Origin: Jacaranda mimosifolia
Lineage: Eukaryota; Streptophyta; Magnoliopsida; Lamiales; Bignoniaceae
DNA: 64,000 nucleotides
Assembly (NCBI GenBank): GCA_018894105.1
Contig: CM032123.1
Span: forward strand, 10,355,001 to 10,419,000
Reading direction: 5' to 3'
A program made the translations under genes and the position numbers. Shown here in pieces: positions 60,601 through 64,000 of the stretch. The number at the start of each line of letters is the position of its first letter. Within the stretch, counting starts at the first letter, position 1. A model generated the notes under the pieces. That model had not been told where the DNA came from. It saw only the letters and a list, made by a program, of their open reading frames with translations, and searched no databases.

Positions 60601-61976
60601 AGTTTTACATGGCAATGAGAAGACGTCAAATAGGTGGACATGGAGTAACACTTGTCTAACTAAGATGGGACCTTTTTCAGTTTATTGAGCAGTAAGCTAC
60701 ATTTTATATGAATCCTGTTTTATTGGTTACATCATCTGCATAGTTCTTGCGATTTTCTGTTTCCATTTTTTTGCTGTTAGCCGTCCAATGATGATTGCAA
60801 CTTGCTGCGACATTAATGGCTGCTCTACCATGACCCAATGGTAAAAGGGGTTTAAGACATAGACTCTGTTGCAAAGCTAGGCCATGGACCTCTAATTGTG
60901 AGAACCTTGTAAACTGGGTTCCCCTCTATATATAAGAATGAAACAGTTTATAAAGTCATTAACCTATACGCTCAATTAATCAAACTTCTAAAATGCACAT
61001 ATCTCATATTTCCTTTGCTTGTAGGCACTTTTTGTGCTCCTCCTTCTACCTCTTTTGTCAAACTTGAAGGGTATACCATTATCTGAACTCCCCTCATACT
61101 TGAGAAGTGGTGCTGCTTGCTTCTTTAATGTTGGGGCAAATACAACAGGTAATGCCATGCCTTCTATCTCAGCGTTTTGAATTCTCTTGTGGCTCTTGCA
61201 TTGCAACTATTCTTTGCATAAGGAGTTTATAGGGAGACTAGGTGTAGCTCTTTCCTCATTACCCCACTACCTAGAAAGTCACCGTGGTAGTTATGCATTT
61301 TTAGGTTGTTTCCAAAATTATGAATGCTCATGGGAGGTGGCAAATCAGGCTTTAACATGTATGTAAAGCATCTTTTATAGTTAAATGAGATACCTCATGT
61401 AGTTTCTGAGGTAGGAATGTATTTTTTGTCATAAATAAAACATTGCTTTTCCCACTCGATTGCCTGAGACACAAGTTTCTTAATTTAGCGTGTACAACTG
61501 ATGTCATGGAGAATGGAAATTTTACATCATTATTGTAATGTATATCTGTAGGCAATGGAAGCACTACTTTATATAGTCTTATTTGTTGATCTCGTTGCTC
61601 ATCTAAATTTGCCAGGCTGCGAAGGAGCCCCAATGCTACCTCTCCTTTACATAACAACCAATATAGCTTTCAACATATCAGTGCTCAATCTATTAAAATA
61701 TTCATCTGCTGTTGTTTCTTCCCTCGCTGTCATGTCATCAGGTACTCTCATTGCTCGTTTATTAGTGTACTTTCTGTTATCATGGAGCCATTTTAATATT
61801 TCTACTTTTGTTTTGTAGTACCAATATCAATCTACATTCTTTCCCTTCCATTACCATACCTCCCAGAAGGTGTAAACTTGAGCCCCTTTTTCGTCTTGGG
61901 CAGCGTCGTTCTTATGGTGGGGCTCATCGTATATAATCTATCTTGGCCTATCAAGCAGGACTCAGATATATTGTGA
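54628..61976 (+). CDS. CLT: CRT-like (CLT) chloroplast transporter, downstream paralogue
   Basis: Ten exons, all GT-AG and in phase: 54628-55034, 56118-56263, 56597-56634, 58198-58313, 59013-59112, 59194-59229, 59338-59388, 61025-61148, 61616-61741, 61819-61976; 433 residues. Lengths of exons 2-9 (146, 38, 116, 100, 36, 51, 124, 126) equal those of the gene at 36345. Residues 1-93 look like a transit peptide ending in a Pro-rich stretch (SPPPPPPTPPPS at 75-86). The transmembrane part starts at KFAVVACSAVTVALAIANRV. Family stretches: LALVPMKEFPFFLAQL, TFLVWQLAFSMLLLGRSYS, LDIFVVNSFGSGFQ, LSLPLPYLPEGV. Expected role is thiol (glutathione/gamma-glutamylcysteine) transport over the plastid envelope, by analogy with Arabidopsis CLT proteins. 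The intron 4 donor (AAG|GTCTTA) is weak but conserved in position. No lesion seen. Confidence 0.93.
57618..57636. repeat. (CT)n microsatellite in CLT intron 3
   Basis: Run of CT dinucleotides followed by a T-run. Confidence 0.85.
59470..59660. repeat. TA/TG/CA-rich cryptic microsatellite in CLT intron 7
   Basis: Interleaved ATATGTATATGTG and ACACATATACATA words, partly inverted; hairpin-prone and likely variable. Confidence 0.8.
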
Positions 61977-64000
61977 TAGTTTGGTGAGGACGTTGAATTA
62001 TATGAGTAACATCCCGACCGGGAGGTGCCTACTCGATCGAGATGCTACTCATTTTATACCAGAAGTTTTCTGAATAAAATAAAGTAAATCTTTCTGAACC
62101 TAGAACAATTAATTTCCTTAAAGTAGTAATCATCGATAGCTAAGTTTGTCATCAAGCTATCATAGATCACACGTAGCACTTGCACCCATTTGTCATATCT
62201 GTGTCAATACTTTAGCAATTTACAATTTCTATATTTACATATTCATTATGTATAGTACCTCATGTGCTGCGTGGTTTAGTATATTTTCGTTACTCGTTTC
62301 TGTCGCGTTCCTATCTGGGATAAAGAACAAAAGAAAACAATACAAGAACTGTAATTTCGAATGACTTAGTGAGTTTTTAACAAAGGAGCAACATGTATAT
62401 ACAGGGTGATAACAAATAGATACGGAATCAATAGAGAAACCTTTGAGACAGTCGCTAATATACAAAGTATAATGCATGTAAAGGAATACAATTGTCTGGG
62501 AAAGTTGAGCGGTAAAGGATTAATAAGTAATTTTGCAATTAAGAAGTTGATAGTTCTCCAACATTATCACTTCACTTGCGAAAACACGAAAATTTTTATC
62601 CCTCCAAGTTTTGAGTGATTGGCTCGAACTAGTAACTAGTATTAGGCATGGCTAGCTACATGCCTTATCCTGTTCATAGACAGCTACATCCAGTTGGCTA
62701 TGAGACAGATTATATATATAGTTAATAGGGTATTACCCGGAAGATCAGCCACCATCGGTCCATTCCGCTCAATTGCCTTTTGAACTCGATCCCAGGGCCA
62801 ACCTCCAAGGGTATCAAGTATTGAGTAGTGTAACATGCCCAATGGCATTTCAATTAACAAGTCAATTCACCATGATAAACGAGTAATAGTTAATCAACAT
62901 CAGACTCATTCTAAAATAAACATGGCAATGATAGAATAATATATTTCAAATTTTTGTTTTAGTTTTTACACACAATTGTTAGTTTTAAGTAAGATAGCAT
63001 AAATCATAATTAAACATGAACCATAATCAATGTAAGGGTGATGTGTGGTGAATTTCACAAGCAATTTACTTTCCAAAAATTTGTGTAAACATGAATCAAT
63101 TGAATCATTCGAGTAAGGAATTTAATTTCTTAGAATGTGTAGGGAGTTCAAATTACAATAGCTTAGGAATCACGGTCAAAGGAGAGGAATAATACCATAG
63201 ACTGTCAATATTAACATTAGAATCAAATATCAATATAGCAGGGTCAAACAACAAGTTCCAATAAGAAGAGATCGAACAACAGTGATCTACTCACTAGTAT
63301 GTATATAGATATACATATATAAGTTAAAAATATAAATAACAACGGCTCAGGAGCTACATGTAAGAAGAATAGTGACAGGCTGTCAAAAGTGATACGAGAG
63401 TCAAAGAATAACATGAAACAAACAACCAGTAATTATTGAATCTCAATACAAAAAGCATCAAGCAACAAGTATATATGTTCTTTCCCTAATAATGAAATCT
63501 AATATAAACTCATGGTATCGAGTAGTGGAGCTTTTCTCAGTAACTTGGATAACTTATCTTATCTCCTAGTTATCCCAAAATATAATATAAGAGAAATTGA
63601 AACAATATTAACTTAATTTCTGAGGCCATTTAGTTATACACAATTGATTGGTAATTTGAAATAACTTTAACTTAATCCCTTTAACCTGAGCATATTTATA
63701 CCCAGAAGCTCACGAATTCACTTTATTCTATCTTCTTGGAATTTTAGAAGAATACATAAATTCAATATTCAAGCGGCTAAATAGTATTAGACTCTTAGTC
63801 CAATTATTAAGGCGTTCAACTAGATCCTATTCTTGATTGTATAAGAATGTATACGCATTTAAGGTCATTCATTTTAATTCGAGTGTTCAATAAATAGTAC
63901 TCTACAATACACTTGATTATTAGAACAGTCTTGAGTTACTTTAAGTTGTAAGTTATTTAACTGAACTTGTGGGTAATTGTTCTCATCAATCTCTACTCAT
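61977..64000. other. CLT 3' flank and intergenic DNA, possible LTR start
   Basis: No gene seen. AATAAAATAAAG near 62073 could serve as polyadenylation signal for the CLT gene. From 62829, TGTAACATGCCCAATGG has the style of a gypsy LTR start, and the sequence after it runs to the window edge, but no end, partner or duplication is available to confirm it. Confidence 0.35.

Noticed and set aside
62006..62060. GTAACATCCCGACCGGGAGG as a possible LTR start
   Set aside because: Only a short match to LTR style; no TG start, partner LTR or duplication.
1..64000. tRNA genes, rRNA genes and microRNA precursors
   Set aside because: No cloverleaf with an A-box and B-box, rRNA core or convincing miRNA hairpin was seen by eye; a covariance-model scan would be decisive.

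Overview
This is AT-rich plant nuclear DNA. It has GT-AG introns, plant-type gag/pol retroelements, Mutator and hAT transposons, and genes for a pectin-degrading lyase and a plastid CRT-like transporter. A eudicot is most likely; the sequence alone does not identify the species. No bacterial operons, CRISPR arrays, rRNA or tRNA genes were seen. Coordinates, splice sites and repeat matches were read by eye, without alignment software or database searches.

Layout. 1-2080: last four exons of a rhamnogalacturonate lyase gene (+), with a CACTA transposon end and a foldback repeat in one intron. 2081-5471: gene-poor, with a tandemly duplicated coiled-coil coding fragment (about 4190-4656, -). 5477-10225: a structurally complete but stop-riddled Ty1/copia element with 245-bp LTRs of the rare TA...TA type and a perfect CCACA target duplication. 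10255-14865: a hAT-type element with 8-bp target duplication, split by a 3.4-kb solo LTR with its own 5-bp duplication. 15159-15922: a second hAT-type element. 16367-17020: a probable minus-strand LTR remnant. 18732-21830: a copia gag-integrase relic lacking reverse transcriptase and RNase H, flanked by 120-bp LTR-like repeats.

22403-35693 is the most remarkable part: a large Mutator-like element (MULE), itself inside a smaller inverted-repeat element. It has long imperfect terminal inverted repeats, a mudrA transposase gene reading right, and a convergent multi-exon gene on the minus strand for an Ulp1/SENP-type cysteine protease with a DUF1985/plant-mobile-domain-like N-terminal part. This layout matches the Kaonashi (KI) class of plant MULEs. 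Its non-coding parts are filled with five different tandem arrays that all reuse a GTAC/TATACT-centred word.

36345-43756 and 54628-61976 are two intact-looking tandem paralogues of the chloroplast CRT-like (CLT) thiol transporter. Each has 10 exons, with all eight internal exons identical in length. Between them lie a gypsy gag-protease relic, several short inverted-repeat elements, a recent 5'-truncated LINE insertion (perfect 13-bp target duplication and poly-A), and a stretch that looks like inserted mitochondrial DNA; another such stretch lies in the first intron of the upstream CLT copy. 61977-64000 has no gene that I can support.

Functionally, the host genes are one cell-wall enzyme and two plastid-envelope transporters. 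Everything else is mobile DNA in nested layers.
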